A stretch of 64,000 nucleotides of DNA, from positions 3,286,001-3,350,000 of the forward strand of contig NZ_CP084550.1 of the NCBI RefSeq assembly GCF_021800405.1, written 5' to 3'. Shown here piece after piece: positions 34,064 to 43,033 of this stretch. The notes under the pieces are model-generated. The model worked only from the letters and a program-made list of their open reading frames with translations. It was not told the origin of the DNA and did not search any database. Position 1 is the stretch's first letter; each line of letters opens with the position of its first letter. This DNA comes from Arthrobacter sp. FW306-07-I. Lineage in GTDB: Bacteria; Actinomycetota; Actinomycetes; Actinomycetales; Micrococcaceae. The position numbers and the translations under genes were made by a program.

Positions 34064-35521
34064 TCAGCAGCCAACGCCACTGCGACCAAACCAGGTGGCA
34101 AGCGCCTCAGGGAGCCCCTCCACTGAGCCTTCACCCACCCAGGCGACGTAACCGTCGGGCCGGACCAGGACCGCCGTGGGTGCATCCACCGCGCCCAGCA
34201 CGGGAAGCTGCCACGCGCCGTCGCAAATTGCCCTGACATGCTGCACCCGGCCCGCCCATGCGCCCGGCTCCAGCACCGGGCCGCTGAATTCAAGAAGCAC
34301 CGGCCGGCCCTGGTGCAGGAACTGGTACACCCGGCCTGGACCTTGGGCAGTTGTGATGTCCAGGTCGGGCATGCGGCGGCCAAGCAGCGGATGGCCGGGC
34401 CCCAGGTCGTAGGCGACGTCGAGTCCGCTGACCAGGGCGGCGATCGGGGCGCCGGCATCATCGACGCGGAGCACCTCGTCCAGCAGGTCGCGCAGGGCCT
34501 CCTGCCGGGGATCGGCCTTCTGGAACAGGGACTGGGCCATCGTGTACTTGAGCGACCGGGCCCCGGCAGGATGGCGCTCCGCATGGTAGGTGTCCAGCAG
34601 CTCCTCGCCTGAGATCCCCAGCACCGCCTGCCCCAGCTTCCAGCCAAGGTTGACCGCGTCCTGCAGCCCCAGCCCGATGCCCAGGCCACCTGTAGGTGAG
34701 TGGACATGCGCCGCGTCTCCGGCGAGCAGCACCCTGCCCTTCCGGTAGGCCTCTGCCTGCCGGGTGGCGTCGGTGAAGCGCGAAAGCCAGATGGGGCTGT
34801 GCACGCCGAAGTCCGTGCCAAACACATCGATGAGAGCCTTCTTCAAGTCGGCCAGGGTTGGCTCGGTGGCCGGGCCCAGCGCGGCCTCGGTGACCACCAC
34901 CCGGACCACGCCGTCCCCCATCGGGTACAGTCCATGAATGCCCCGGGCGTCCACTTTCCCCTGCTGGCCGGGCTCCCCCGCCACCTTCACCTCAGCGATC
35001 AGGCTGCTCCGGGTCGCATCCGGACCCACCAACGGGATGCCGGCCGAACGCCGCACCACGCTGCGCCCACCGTCGGTGCCCACGACATACCTGCCGCGCA
35101 CCGGCCCCTCGCCTGCGAGCTCTACGTCTGCGCCGGCGTCGTCCGCTGAAACACCGGTCACCTCCATGCCGCGCCGGATCTGCACACCCAGCTCCTCCAC
35201 CCACTCAAGCAGCAGCCGCTCAATGTGGTTTTGAAACAGAGCCAGCGTGTAGGGGTGGCGCGTGGGCAAGCCGGTCAGGTCCAGCTGGGTGCTGCCGAAG
35301 GCGGCGGTCTGAAGCGTCTTGCCCTCGGCGAGGAACCGGCCGGCGATGCCGCGCTGGTCCAGCAGCTCGATGGTGCGTGAATGGATGCCGCCGCCACGCG
35401 AGCCGGCCAACTCCTGGGACGGTCGCCGCTCCAGGACAAGGGCGTCCACCCCCGCCAGCCGCAGCTCGCCCGCAAGCATCAGCCCCGTGGGGCCGCTCCC
35501 CACTATTACTACGTCGTGCAT
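34064..35521 (-). CDS. FAD-dependent aromatic monooxygenase (PHBH-type)
   Basis: A 485-residue flavoprotein hydroxylase. The FAD motif is VVIVGSGPTGLMLAGELRLA, the NAD(P)H/FAD DG motif is VVGTDGGRSVVRRSAGI, and the second FAD motif is GRVLLAGDAAHVHSPTGGLG. The C-terminal about 110 residues resemble the thioredoxin-like domain of phenol and polyketide hydroxylases. Relatives hydroxylate aromatic compounds, polyketides or rifampicin. The ATG at 35521 gives the standard start (HDVVIVG); a TTG six bases upstream is equally possible. No pathway genes are adjacent, so the substrate is unknown. Confidence 0.88.
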   Translation of the reverse strand: MHDVVIVGSGPTGLMLAGELRLAGVDALVLERRPSQELAGSRGGGIHSRTIELLDQRGIAGRFLAEGKTLQTAAFGSTQLDLTGLPTRHPYTLALFQNHIERLLLEWVEELGVQIRRGMEVTGVSADDAGADVELAGEGPVRGRYVVGTDGGRSVVRRSAGIPLVGPDATRSSLIAEVKVAGEPGQQGKVDARGIHGLYPMGDGVVRVVVTEAALGPATEPTLADLKKALIDVFGTDFGVHSPIWLSRFTDATRQAEAYRKGRVLLAGDAAHVHSPTGGLGIGLGLQDAVNLGWKLGQAVLGISGEELLDTYHAERHPAGARSLKYTMAQSLFQKADPRQEALRDLLDEVLRVDDAGAPIAALVSGLDVAYDLGPGHPLLGRRMPDLDITTAQGPGRVYQFLHQGRPVLLEFSGPVLEPGAWAGRVQHVRAICDGAWQLPVLGAVDAPTAVLVRPDGYVAWVGEGSVEGLPEALATWFGRSGVGC

Positions 35522-35559
35522 ACCCAACCGTCCCCTTCCTTTTCGACCGCCAGTATGCG

Positions 35560-35596
35560 GCGCGACGGGGGCCTTGCGGCAAGGCCCCCGTCGCGC
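35560..35596 (-). terminator. Very stable hairpin after the subtilase gene
   Basis: An 18-base arm starting GCGCGACGGGGGCC (35560-35577) is matched exactly by its complement (35579-35596) around a one-base centre. It is 46 bases past the stop of the minus-strand subtilase and just upstream of the monooxygenase start. Confidence 0.75.
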
Positions 35597-35642
35597 GGTA
35601 CTTTGGAAATGGAAGGAACGCTCTGCGGCGGAACGCCGGCTG

Positions 35643-36704
35643 TCAGCCGGGCAGGAAGTACCCCGAGACGTCCGCTACCAGGTGCGTACTCCCCGAAGAC
35701 CGGTTGAAGAGGCTGACTTTGCCATACCAACCAATGGGCACTGTGACGGAGTTGGCAATGATCTGCCCGGTCGAAAAGTTGACACTGGAGACGTCCGGCC
35801 GGAACTTCCCGGTGGGATACGCGGTGATGTAGCCGAAGGAGTTTGCCTGGGCCACCGTCAGGTTGAACACCACGGCGGTTGCCCCTGCAGGAATCCCGTG
35901 CTCCCCTGTCACCTGGAACGCCGCATCCTTGTCCGGTTCGGCCGGGTAACCCTGGCGGGTGTCCAGGAAACGCGTGGGGACCATGGGCTGGAAGGTGCCG
36001 CCTGCCGTCGGCTTCCCAGCCAGGTAATAGCCGGAGACGTCGGCCACCAGATGCGTGGCACCGCTGGAGCGGTTGTAGAACACCACTTTGCCGTCGGCGC
36101 CCACAGGGACAGTGACGGAGTTGGGGATGATCTGGCCCCCCTTGAAGTTGATGTTGGAGGCATCCGGCCGGGCCGCTCCCGAGGGATAGGCGGTGATGTA
36201 GCCAAAGGATTTCGCCTCGGCCACCGTCAGGTTCATCACCACAGCGGATACGTTGGCGGGGAGGCCGTTCCTGCCGGCCACCTGGACCGAGGTGGTGCTG
36301 TCGGGCGCCACCGCAGAGCTGGTCCGGGTGTCCAGGAACCGGGCCGGTGCAATCGGCTGGAAGGCACCGCCCGCCGTCGGCGTTCCGTCGAGGTAGTACC
36401 CGGAAACGTCAGCCAGCAGGTGCGTGGTGCCCGATGACCTGTTGAACAGCGTCACCTTCCCATCAGCGCCCACCGGAACCGTCACCGAGTTGGCCACGAT
36501 CTGGCCGGTATCGAAGTTGAGGTTGGATGCGTCTGGGCGGGCTGAGCCCGATGCATAAGCAGTGACGAAGCCGAAGGACCGGGCTTCGGCCACTGTCAGG
36601 TTGAACACCACTGCCGAGACTTTGGCCGGAATTCCGGACTGGCCGGCCACTTGGAAGGAGACTGTGCCGTCCGCCGGAACCGGAGACCATTGGCGCGTGT
36701 CCAA
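35643..36704 (-). repeat. Three tandem copies of a 369-base coding module
   Basis: Within the subtilase gene, units begin at LDTR: 36704-36336, 36335-35967 and 35966 to the end. Each contains AVVFNLTVAE or a close variant, SFGxxTAY, NSVTVPxG, FNRSSGxTHL and ADVSGY. The similarity between units points to recent internal duplication. Confidence 0.88.
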
Positions 36705-38420
36705 CGCACGGAAGGGGGTGACGGTAATAAGCGAACCGGGAACGGGTGCAGTGGTGGTGGCGAACGTGTAAACCCACTGTGAGGTGGCTCCGGCCGCCAT
36801 GGTGTAGCCGGGCAGTGCCCGGGCCGAGACTGTCACGGTGCCGGAACCTGCGCGCACGCCTGGCGGGACCACGTTTCCATCCCGAAGGTACTCCACGCCC
36901 TGCTGCGTGGGGATGGTGAAGGTGTCCTGGGCGGTGCCGTCCTTGTCCGTGAACGTCACCGCTGCGGGGATGACAGTGTTGGCGGGCAGGTCGGCGGAGG
37001 TGAAAGCAAGGGCCTTTGCAGCATCTGCCAATCCGGCGCCGCAGCCTTCGGGGCAGGCAATGGGCAGTGGGCGTGCAGTGGCTTTGAGCCGCTTCTCCAC
37101 CATCTCGGGGGTGAAGGTGCTGCCAATTTCGGACATCATCATCGCGGCGATGGCGGACACGTGTGGAGCCGCCATGGAAGTTCCCTGCAGGAATTCGTAC
37201 GCCTCACCCTCCGGTGCCGTGTACCCGAAGTTGGAGGTTGACAGGATTCCCGAGGTGTTGTCGACGTCAAGGTCACCGCCGGGAGCGGTGATGTCGACGG
37301 CGGCTCCGTAGTTTGAGTAGTTGGCGCGGGCACCGTTGCGTCCCGCCGCGGCCACGCTGATGACGTTTTGGCAGTTTGCCGGGCTCATATCTGCTGCGGG
37401 GCGGTTCGCGTTTCCTGCTGCCACCACCACTGCGGTGCCGGCGTTGTAGGCGAAGTTGATGGCATCCTGCTCGATGGCGGAGCACGTGCCTATGCCGCCG
37501 AGGCTGAGGTTGACCACTTGCGCCCGGTTAGGATTCGCGGGAACACCGGGGACGGTTCCGCCGGCAGCCCAAATGATGGAGTCCGCCACATCGGAGGAGT
37601 AGCCGCCACAGGAGCCAAGGGCCCGCACGGGGAGGATCTTTGCCTCAGGAGCAGCGCCCGTGATGCCGTCGTTGTTGTTGCCCGCCGCTGCAATGGTCCC
37701 TGCCACATGGGTCCCGTGCCATGAGGAGATGGACGCCGGCGTTCCGGCGCCGCACTCATCCGTGCCCATCCAGTCGCCCTCATCCTGCGGGTTGGGATCG
37801 CGCCCGTCACCGTCGCGCGCCCAGTCCGCGTTGGACATCATGTCGTAACCAGGCAGGACTTTGGCATTCAGTTCCGAGTGGCTGGTGATGCCGCTGTCCA
37901 CCACGGCCACCACCGCACCTGTACCGCGGTTCACGTCCCAGGCGCCAGGAGCCAGGATGCCGGAGGCGTCTTCCCACAGGCCCCACTGCGCAGTGTAGCC
38001 GGGGTCATTGGGGGCTACCGCTGTCGCCTGCACAACGACGTCGGGTTCGGCGGACTGGATAGTGGGATCTGCCCTGAGCGCAGCCAGGAAAGCCGTGGCG
38101 TCCGCGGCAGCGAGGGGCTTGCTGGTCTTGATGACCTGCGCTCCCGTGGCGGCGGACCTGAGGTTTCGGGCGGAGATGCCGACTTTTCCGGCCGCTAACC
38201 TGGCGGCTTCTGCCGTGGCTGTCGCCTCGGAGGCGATCCCCCGTCCCCCCTTGATCCGCACGATGAACTGATCCGTGGGGACAGCGGCAGGGGTTGACCG
38301 CGGCGGTGCGTCCCGAATGGGCAGTTCGTCTGCGTGTGCGGGGAGGGCCATCAGCGCGGCATTAGCCACGACGGCGGCCAGCACGGTTGCGGCGGCAGCC
38401 AAGGGCCGGAAATGGAACAT
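35643..38420 (-). CDS. Secreted S8 serine peptidase with three C-terminal modules
   Basis: A 925-residue subtilase. Residues 1-30 form a signal peptide (cleavage near AHA-DE), and a propeptide spans about 48-130 (QFIVRIKGG). The catalytic domain has D175 (VVAVVDSGI), H235 (SWHGTHVAGT), oxyanion N337 (VVAAGN) and S415 (QGTSMAAPH). A Pro-rich linker region (about 470-560) is followed by three tandem modules of 123 residues that each contain LDTR and VADVSGY or LADVSGY; the last is 107 residues. The modules probably bind cell wall or substrate. It has all catalytic residues and should be an active extracellular protease. Confidence 0.93.
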   Translation of the reverse strand: MFHFRPLAAAATVLAAVVANAALMALPAHADELPIRDAPPRSTPAAVPTDQFIVRIKGGRGIASEATATAEAARLAAGKVGISARNLRSAATGAQVIKTSKPLAAADATAFLAALRADPTIQSAEPDVVVQATAVAPNDPGYTAQWGLWEDASGILAPGAWDVNRGTGAVVAVVDSGITSHSELNAKVLPGYDMMSNADWARDGDGRDPNPQDEGDWMGTDECGAGTPASISSWHGTHVAGTIAAAGNNNDGITGAAPEAKILPVRALGSCGGYSSDVADSIIWAAGGTVPGVPANPNRAQVVNLSLGGIGTCSAIEQDAINFAYNAGTAVVVAAGNANRPAADMSPANCQNVISVAAAGRNGARANYSNYGAAVDITAPGGDLDVDNTSGILSTSNFGYTAPEGEAYEFLQGTSMAAPHVSAIAAMMMSEIGSTFTPEMVEKRLKATARPLPIACPEGCGAGLADAAKALAFTSADLPANTVIPAAVTFTDKDGTAQDTFTIPTQQGVEYLRDGNVVPPGVRAGSGTVTVSARALPGYTMAAGATSQWVYTFATTTAPVPGSLITVTPFRALDTRQWSPVPADGTVSFQVAGQSGIPAKVSAVVFNLTVAEARSFGFVTAYASGSARPDASNLNFDTGQIVANSVTVPVGADGKVTLFNRSSGTTHLLADVSGYYLDGTPTAGGAFQPIAPARFLDTRTSSAVAPDSTTSVQVAGRNGLPANVSAVVMNLTVAEAKSFGYITAYPSGAARPDASNINFKGGQIIPNSVTVPVGADGKVVFYNRSSGATHLVADVSGYYLAGKPTAGGTFQPMVPTRFLDTRQGYPAEPDKDAAFQVTGEHGIPAGATAVVFNLTVAQANSFGYITAYPTGKFRPDVSSVNFSTGQIIANSVTVPIGWYGKVSLFNRSSGSTHLVADVSGYFLPG

Positions 38421-39126
38421 GGGCGGGCATCCTCAGGGACGAGCGCCAACCCCAGGACGGCTCAGCGCGGACAGCCGGGAATCACCAGCTGACCCCCGCC
38501 CCGATTCTAGCCACAAGAGGCCAGCAGCAGGACCCCCAAAAGCGCTATAAAGCCAAATCCTTGGAAAAACCTTTGCTGCTATTGGATCAGGTAATGGCGC
38601 TCGTCAGCATTTGCGGCAGGTTTGGGAAAGACTGCACGGGACAGCGCCTTTACCCCGATTGCCGGAAGCAGAACTGCAGCGGCAGTGATGGACAGGGCAG
38701 TCCAGCCCAGGTTTTCGAGCGGACCGAGCTTGGGAGCCTGCAAAGCTGAAGTTGGCAAAGTTCTGACCCTTTTGTGAGACCGGGGAGGCATGTTCCTGCG
38801 GGGCGTGTTTCCGGAAGGAACGCCGGGCAGGCCCTCCCAGGTGTCCGCCCAAGCAACAGGAATTATCCTCACAAGGTTACGGCATGGGCCCCATTGGAAG
38901 GTTAAAACCGCCAACCGGAGCAAAACCCCCTAATCTCCCGTAATCAACATTTTCAGGACCTTTGCTGTGGCGGCAGGACCTGAGCAAGGGGCAATATCGA
39001 CAGTGTCGGACAGTCGACTCTGCCCGGCACTGATTGTCGTTATCTGCGTGCCCCTAAAGCTTGACGCGGGGGCGGCCCAGGCTGTCCCTTAAAGTTCCTG
39101 CCTGGGCGACCGGGAGGATGGATCGC
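38421..39126. other. Long non-coding interval between divergent secreted-protein genes
   Basis: About 700 bases upstream of both the subtilase and the lipoprotein genes. It holds a low-confidence small frame (38579-38791). No strong palindrome was found. Promoters for both flanking genes must lie here. Confidence 0.45.
38579..38791 (-). CDS. Possible 70-residue membrane protein
   Basis: A short frame with one hydrophobic segment, NLGWTALSITAAAVLLPAIG, and a charged tail ending ERHYLIQ. CAGGAAC precedes the ATG closely. Codon bias is better in the second half than the first. It could be a real small membrane protein or the remnant of a larger gene; no family is recognised. Confidence 0.25.
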   Translation of the reverse strand: MPPRSHKRVRTLPTSALQAPKLGPLENLGWTALSITAAAVLLPAIGVKALSRAVFPKPAANADERHYLIQ

Positions 39127-40269
39127 ATGGACCGAAAGCGGCAGTGGAGGTGCCTCCGCAACAGACCGTCCGCGCGTGACCTGCCTGGCCGACGGACGCC
39201 AGTGCCGCGGCGGCTGCTCGCTGTTGTGCTCGCAGCATGCCTTCTCCTGGCAGGATGCATACCGTCGCCACCCCCGGATAGAGCGGCTCCCTCCACAACT
39301 TCGGGACCTCCCGGTAAACAGTCGAAGCAGATCCACGGGGGTTTTCTTTTCGGTGTGGGATCACAGGCCTATGGCGCCCTGGACAAGCCAATCGTCAAGG
39401 AAGTGCCAGTCAACATGATTACCAGTTGGTACAACTACCGGACCGACATGGCGTTCTTCGACAAATTCCGCACCTCCGTGACACCGCAGATCTACGCCGC
39501 AGGGAAAGCCATGCATCTGGTCATCTGGGATGGATACACAACCGATACTTGGGGACCGAAAGGGTGGCCGGACGCCGGCATGGTGCAGACAAAGTACGGG
39601 AAGGTCTGCGGCGCCAGCTACCCCTTGTCACGGGAATTCCAGGCCGACATGGTGCGGTTGGCAAAGAACACGGGCGGCCCAGCAGACGGCCCGCCGCTGT
39701 ACGTTTCCATGTTCACCGAATTTCAGACCTACCCGTGCCACGAGGACGGGAATTACTGGGACACGGGCCAGAACTACTACAGAGCCTTGAAGGATGCCTA
39801 CCGCGAGGCCAAAGACACCTTCCATAAATACGCCCCCAATTCAAAGGTTGCGCTGACCTGGGGCGGCTGGGCTGCCAACTTCGATGACCCGGCAAGGGGC
39901 GGTGGAAGGTCAATGCTTCCGTTCTTCAAGGACGTCATGGATGGATCGGACTTCCAGTCGTTCCAGGCAATGGGCAACAGCGGGAACGTGGAGCAGTCCA
40001 CGTGGATGGTGAAAGCACTCCACGGCTACGGCAACGGCTTTTCACTGCTGGCACACTACAAACCCGACAATAACTCCCTGGCTGTCTATGATGCCGACAT
40101 GGCCGGTTTCTTCAACGACGTCAAAATGGCGGAACTGAAGGTAAACGGGCTGTTTGGGTTCAGCTTCATGGAGCAGGACATGCTCATGTCCAGCGGATCC
40201 CGGTATGAGCAGGCGAAGGCCGCGATCAGCAAGTACCAGGTGCCTGCCCCGCCCTGGCCGTTGACGTGA
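39127..40269 (+). CDS. Secreted lipoprotein, possible glycoside hydrolase-like
   Basis: A 380-residue protein with a lipoprotein signal: basic start, hydrophobic stretch, and lipobox LLLAGC with C44 as the lipidated residue. The mature part looks like a TIM-barrel carbohydrate-active enzyme: PLYVSMFTEFQTYPCHEDG and KVALTWGGWAANFDD hold candidate acidic residues, with many aromatic residues (WYNYR, YWDTGQNYYR). I cannot place it in a numbered family. GGGAGG lies 9 bases before the ATG at 39127. It would be anchored on the outer face of the membrane. Monocistronic, next to the secreted protease. Confidence 0.6.
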   Translation: MDRKRQWRCLRNRPSARDLPGRRTPVPRRLLAVVLAACLLLAGCIPSPPPDRAAPSTTSGPPGKQSKQIHGGFLFGVGSQAYGALDKPIVKEVPVNMITSWYNYRTDMAFFDKFRTSVTPQIYAAGKAMHLVIWDGYTTDTWGPKGWPDAGMVQTKYGKVCGASYPLSREFQADMVRLAKNTGGPADGPPLYVSMFTEFQTYPCHEDGNYWDTGQNYYRALKDAYREAKDTFHKYAPNSKVALTWGGWAANFDDPARGGGRSMLPFFKDVMDGSDFQSFQAMGNSGNVEQSTWMVKALHGYGNGFSLLAHYKPDNNSLAVYDADMAGFFNDVKMAELKVNGLFGFSFMEQDMLMSSGSRYEQAKAAISKYQVPAPPWPLT

Positions 40270-40589
40270 GTTCATCCAGGCACTCCGAGGTCGAGGCTAA
40301 AGTTCTGCTAATAAATCAAGATGATGAACTAGCCAGCCTGACGATACCGGTGATGCGATGGTGTCCTTTGAGCGTGAACACTGTACTGCTCCTTTCATGC
40401 GATGCCACCCCGCGGGGGACGGCTGGGTTTCCTGACCGTTTTCCGTTCAGGCTTTCGCCGGTTCGGCGAGGAATTTGTCGAATGACCGGTGGTGTGATCG
40501 GTCCTGCGAAAGAGCTCCGGGTTCCGGTGCTTTGATGTCTCAAGAATCCCCCAGGAGGCTTAATCGATCCTTAAGCTCTTCCGGGCCCG
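40270..40589. other. Atypical interval next to a truncated gene
   Basis: About 320 bases between the lipoprotein gene and the start of homology in the truncated solute-binding-protein gene. No intact gene is present. The upstream part (40300-40400) is lower in GC. It may contain the scar of the deletion or insertion that removed the front of the next gene, but no inverted terminal repeats or target duplications were recognised. Confidence 0.4.
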
Positions 40590-41405
40590 CCAACGCCACT
40601 CAAGACCTATAAAAGTGACTTTCAAACCCGGAATGCTGCCAGGCCGGTGGCCGTCAACGCAGCCCTGGTAATTCCGCCCTATAACGCAAACTTCCAGGGC
40701 GAAGCGGGGAAGCTGCGCCGCCGGGCGTTATCCCACGCCATCAACCGGGAAGAGATCACCCGGGTGATCTTCAACGGCACACGCACGCCCGCCACAGAAT
40801 TCACTTCGCCGGTACTGGACGGCTACTCGGATTCGATTCCCGGTAATGATGTCTTGAAGTTCGACGCGGACAAGGCCAAGAAACTGTGGGAGCAGGCAGA
40901 AGCCCTAAAGCCGTACGACGCCGGCAAGCCCCTCATTTTCACAACGAACACTGACGGCGGCAACAAGGAGTGGGTCGATGCCGTCGCTAAAGGCATGGAA
41001 AACAATCTGGGCATCAAGACTGCGGTCCAGGCGCTTCCCAGATTCGCGGATCTTCTGAACCTGCGCGTGTCGCAGTCCCTCCCCGGCCTGACCAGCACCG
41101 CCTGGCAAGGCGACTATCCCTCGTTGTACAACTTCTTGGGCCTTGAATGGAGTACAGGGGCATCTGCGAATCTTGAAAACTTCTCCTACCCCGAGTTCGA
41201 TGGGTTGCTCGAAGAAGGCCTGCGGTCAATTGACCCGGCACAGGCCAATGCAAAGTTCAACCAGGCGCAGGAAGTGCTTTTCAGGGAACTGCCCGCGTTG
41301 CCGCTTTGGTACAACAACCAGCCTCTGGTGTGGAGCAACAGCGTCCTGGCAGCCGAGACCGGCTGGAACGGCGTCATCCTCTACTACAACGTCAGGGCCA
41401 AGTAA
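40590..41405 (+). pseudogene. 5'-truncated peptide ABC transporter substrate-binding protein
   Basis: Only the C-terminal half of an SBP_bac_5-type protein remains. The open frame begins after a stop near 40580 and becomes recognisable at TYKSDFQTRNAARP, then LRRRALSHAINREEITRVIF and GTRTPATEFTSPV, which normally lie in the middle of a protein of about 540 residues. About 270 residues are present and end normally (NVRAK). The signal peptide and the N-terminal lobe are missing, and no permease genes follow. A GTG at 40647 could start translation, but the product would be non-functional as a binding protein. Confidence 0.8.
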
Positions 41406-41418
41406 CGGCGACCGCCTG

Positions 41419-41458
41419 AAGAAGTACGACGGCGGCACGCGCCACCGTCGTACTTCTT
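41419..41458. terminator. Hairpin terminator between convergent genes
   Basis: AAGAAGTACGACGG (41419-41432) pairs perfectly with CCGTCGTACTTCTT (41445-41458). It lies between the end of the truncated binding-protein gene and the end of the E2 gene. Its left arm and loop resemble the left end of the repeat at 60450. Confidence 0.8.
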
Positions 41459-41498
41459 ACCCATATTTATACGCGTCGAGCGGGGCCAGCGGCGCGGC

Positions 41499-43031
41499 TC
41501 AGATGTCCGCCAGCAGCGAGGTGGGGTTTTCCATCGCGTCTGCCACGAAGCGGAGGAAGCCGCCGGCCGTGCCGCCGTCACAGACCCGGTGGTCGAACGT
41601 CAGCGTGAGTTCGGTGACTTTGCGGACGGCCAGCTCGCCGTTGACCACCCACGGCTTGTCGATGATCCGGCCCACGCCCAGGATGCCCACCTCGGGATGG
41701 TTAATGATGGCCGCGGAACCGTCAACGCCGAACACCCCATAGTTGTTCAGGGTGAACGTGCCGCTGCCCAGCTCGGCCGGCGTCGCCTTGCCGTCTCGGG
41801 CCACCTGGGTGAGCCGGCGGATCTCTGCGTCGAGTTCGCGGGCGCTGAGCTTCTCGGCGCCGCGCACGGAGGGCACCACCAGGCCGCGGTCGGTCTGCGC
41901 CGCGAAGCCCAGGTTGATGCCCTCGAACGACACGATTTCCTGCGACCCGTCCTCAGCCGTCTCGATCCGCGTGTTCAGTTCCGGGTACTTCTTCAGCCCC
42001 GCGGTGACGAACCGGGCGATGAACGCCAGCAGGCCGGGAACCTCGGCGCCGTTGGCCTTGAGTCCCTCCCGCAGTTCCATCAGCGCGGTGGCGTCAACGT
42101 CCACCCAAACGGTCGCCTCCGGGATCTCCGAGCGGCTGCGGACCATGTTGGTGGCCACGGCCTTCCGGACACCGCGGACCGGCGTGCGTGCAGAAATGGG
42201 AAGTCCGGTGCGGGAGTCGGTGGCCGAGCTCGCCGAGGATTCGGCCGGCTGAGCAGACGGACGCTCCGGCGCTTCCACAGGCTTGGCCTCAGGTTCAGCC
42301 ACAGGCGCTGCGGTCCGCATCGCAGCCTCCACGTCGCGGCGCATGATCAGCCCGCTCTCGCCGGAACCCGAAAGCTCTCCCAAGTCCACGCCGTGCTCGC
42401 GCGCCATCCGGCGGACCAGCGGCGAGATGACGGCGCCAAGCTTGCCCGGCACCCGGGTCCGCAGGAGGGTGAGCTCGTCCTCCTTGGACAACTCCGCGGC
42501 AGGGGCCTCGGTCCGTTCAGCCACCGCCACAGAAGACTTCCGCGCACGGGTCCGCCGGGCAGCACCATGACCGCCTGGAGTGCCGTATCCGATCAGCACA
42601 TTCCCGGACCCGGCCTTCTCCTCTTCCCGGTAGGTCTCGGCTGCCGCCTCCGACGCAGCCGACGCGGATGATGCCGCCCCGGGAGTGGCATCGGGCCTTC
42701 CTGAGCCGGACGACATGCTGCTTGCAGCATGGTCGTCCGGCGAAGGGGCGGGGGCGGCATCATCCGCGTCGTTCCCAACACCGACGGAGAGCGGCATAAC
42801 AGAGATGAGCGGCTTCCCCACGTCCAGCGTCTCCCCCGGCTGCCCGTGGAGTTCGGTGACGATCCCGGCGTAGGGGGACGGCACCTCCACTGCGGACTTG
42901 GCGGTCTCCACCTCGGCGATGGGCTGGTCAACGGCAATCTCGTCGCCCACGGCCACGTGCCAGGACACGAGCTCGGCTTCAGTGAGGCCCTCGCCCAGGT
43001 CGGGCAACAAAAACACGCGTGGTTCGCTCAT
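41499..43031 (-). CDS. 2-Oxoacid dehydrogenase E2, dihydrolipoamide acyltransferase
   Basis: A 510-residue E2 subunit. One lipoyl domain (1-80) has the lipoylated lysine K45 in ETAKSAVE. After an Ala/Ser/Pro linker, a peripheral-subunit-binding domain follows (RMAREHGVDLGELSGSGESG). The C-terminal catalytic acyltransferase domain ends with the active-site HRVCDGG. It transfers acyl groups to CoA in the branched-chain 2-oxoacid or pyruvate dehydrogenase complex. The ATG at 43031 has GGAG 9 bases upstream and is 2 bases after the E1beta stop. No E3 gene is in the operon. Confidence 0.93.
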   Translation of the reverse strand: MSEPRVFLLPDLGEGLTEAELVSWHVAVGDEIAVDQPIAEVETAKSAVEVPSPYAGIVTELHGQPGETLDVGKPLISVMPLSVGVGNDADDAAPAPSPDDHAASSMSSGSGRPDATPGAASSASAASEAAAETYREEEKAGSGNVLIGYGTPGGHGAARRTRARKSSVAVAERTEAPAAELSKEDELTLLRTRVPGKLGAVISPLVRRMAREHGVDLGELSGSGESGLIMRRDVEAAMRTAAPVAEPEAKPVEAPERPSAQPAESSASSATDSRTGLPISARTPVRGVRKAVATNMVRSRSEIPEATVWVDVDATALMELREGLKANGAEVPGLLAFIARFVTAGLKKYPELNTRIETAEDGSQEIVSFEGINLGFAAQTDRGLVVPSVRGAEKLSARELDAEIRRLTQVARDGKATPAELGSGTFTLNNYGVFGVDGSAAIINHPEVGILGVGRIIDKPWVVNGELAVRKVTELTLTFDHRVCDGGTAGGFLRFVADAMENPTSLLADI

Positions 43032-43033
43032 GG

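Noticed and set aside
35643..36704. Tandem repeats considered as a CRISPR array
   Set aside because: The 369-base units are in frame within a subtilase gene and encode protein modules; no short repeats with spacers are present anywhere in the window.
40270..40589. Possible insertion-sequence fragment
   Set aside because: No transposase similarity, terminal inverted repeats or target duplication could be seen.
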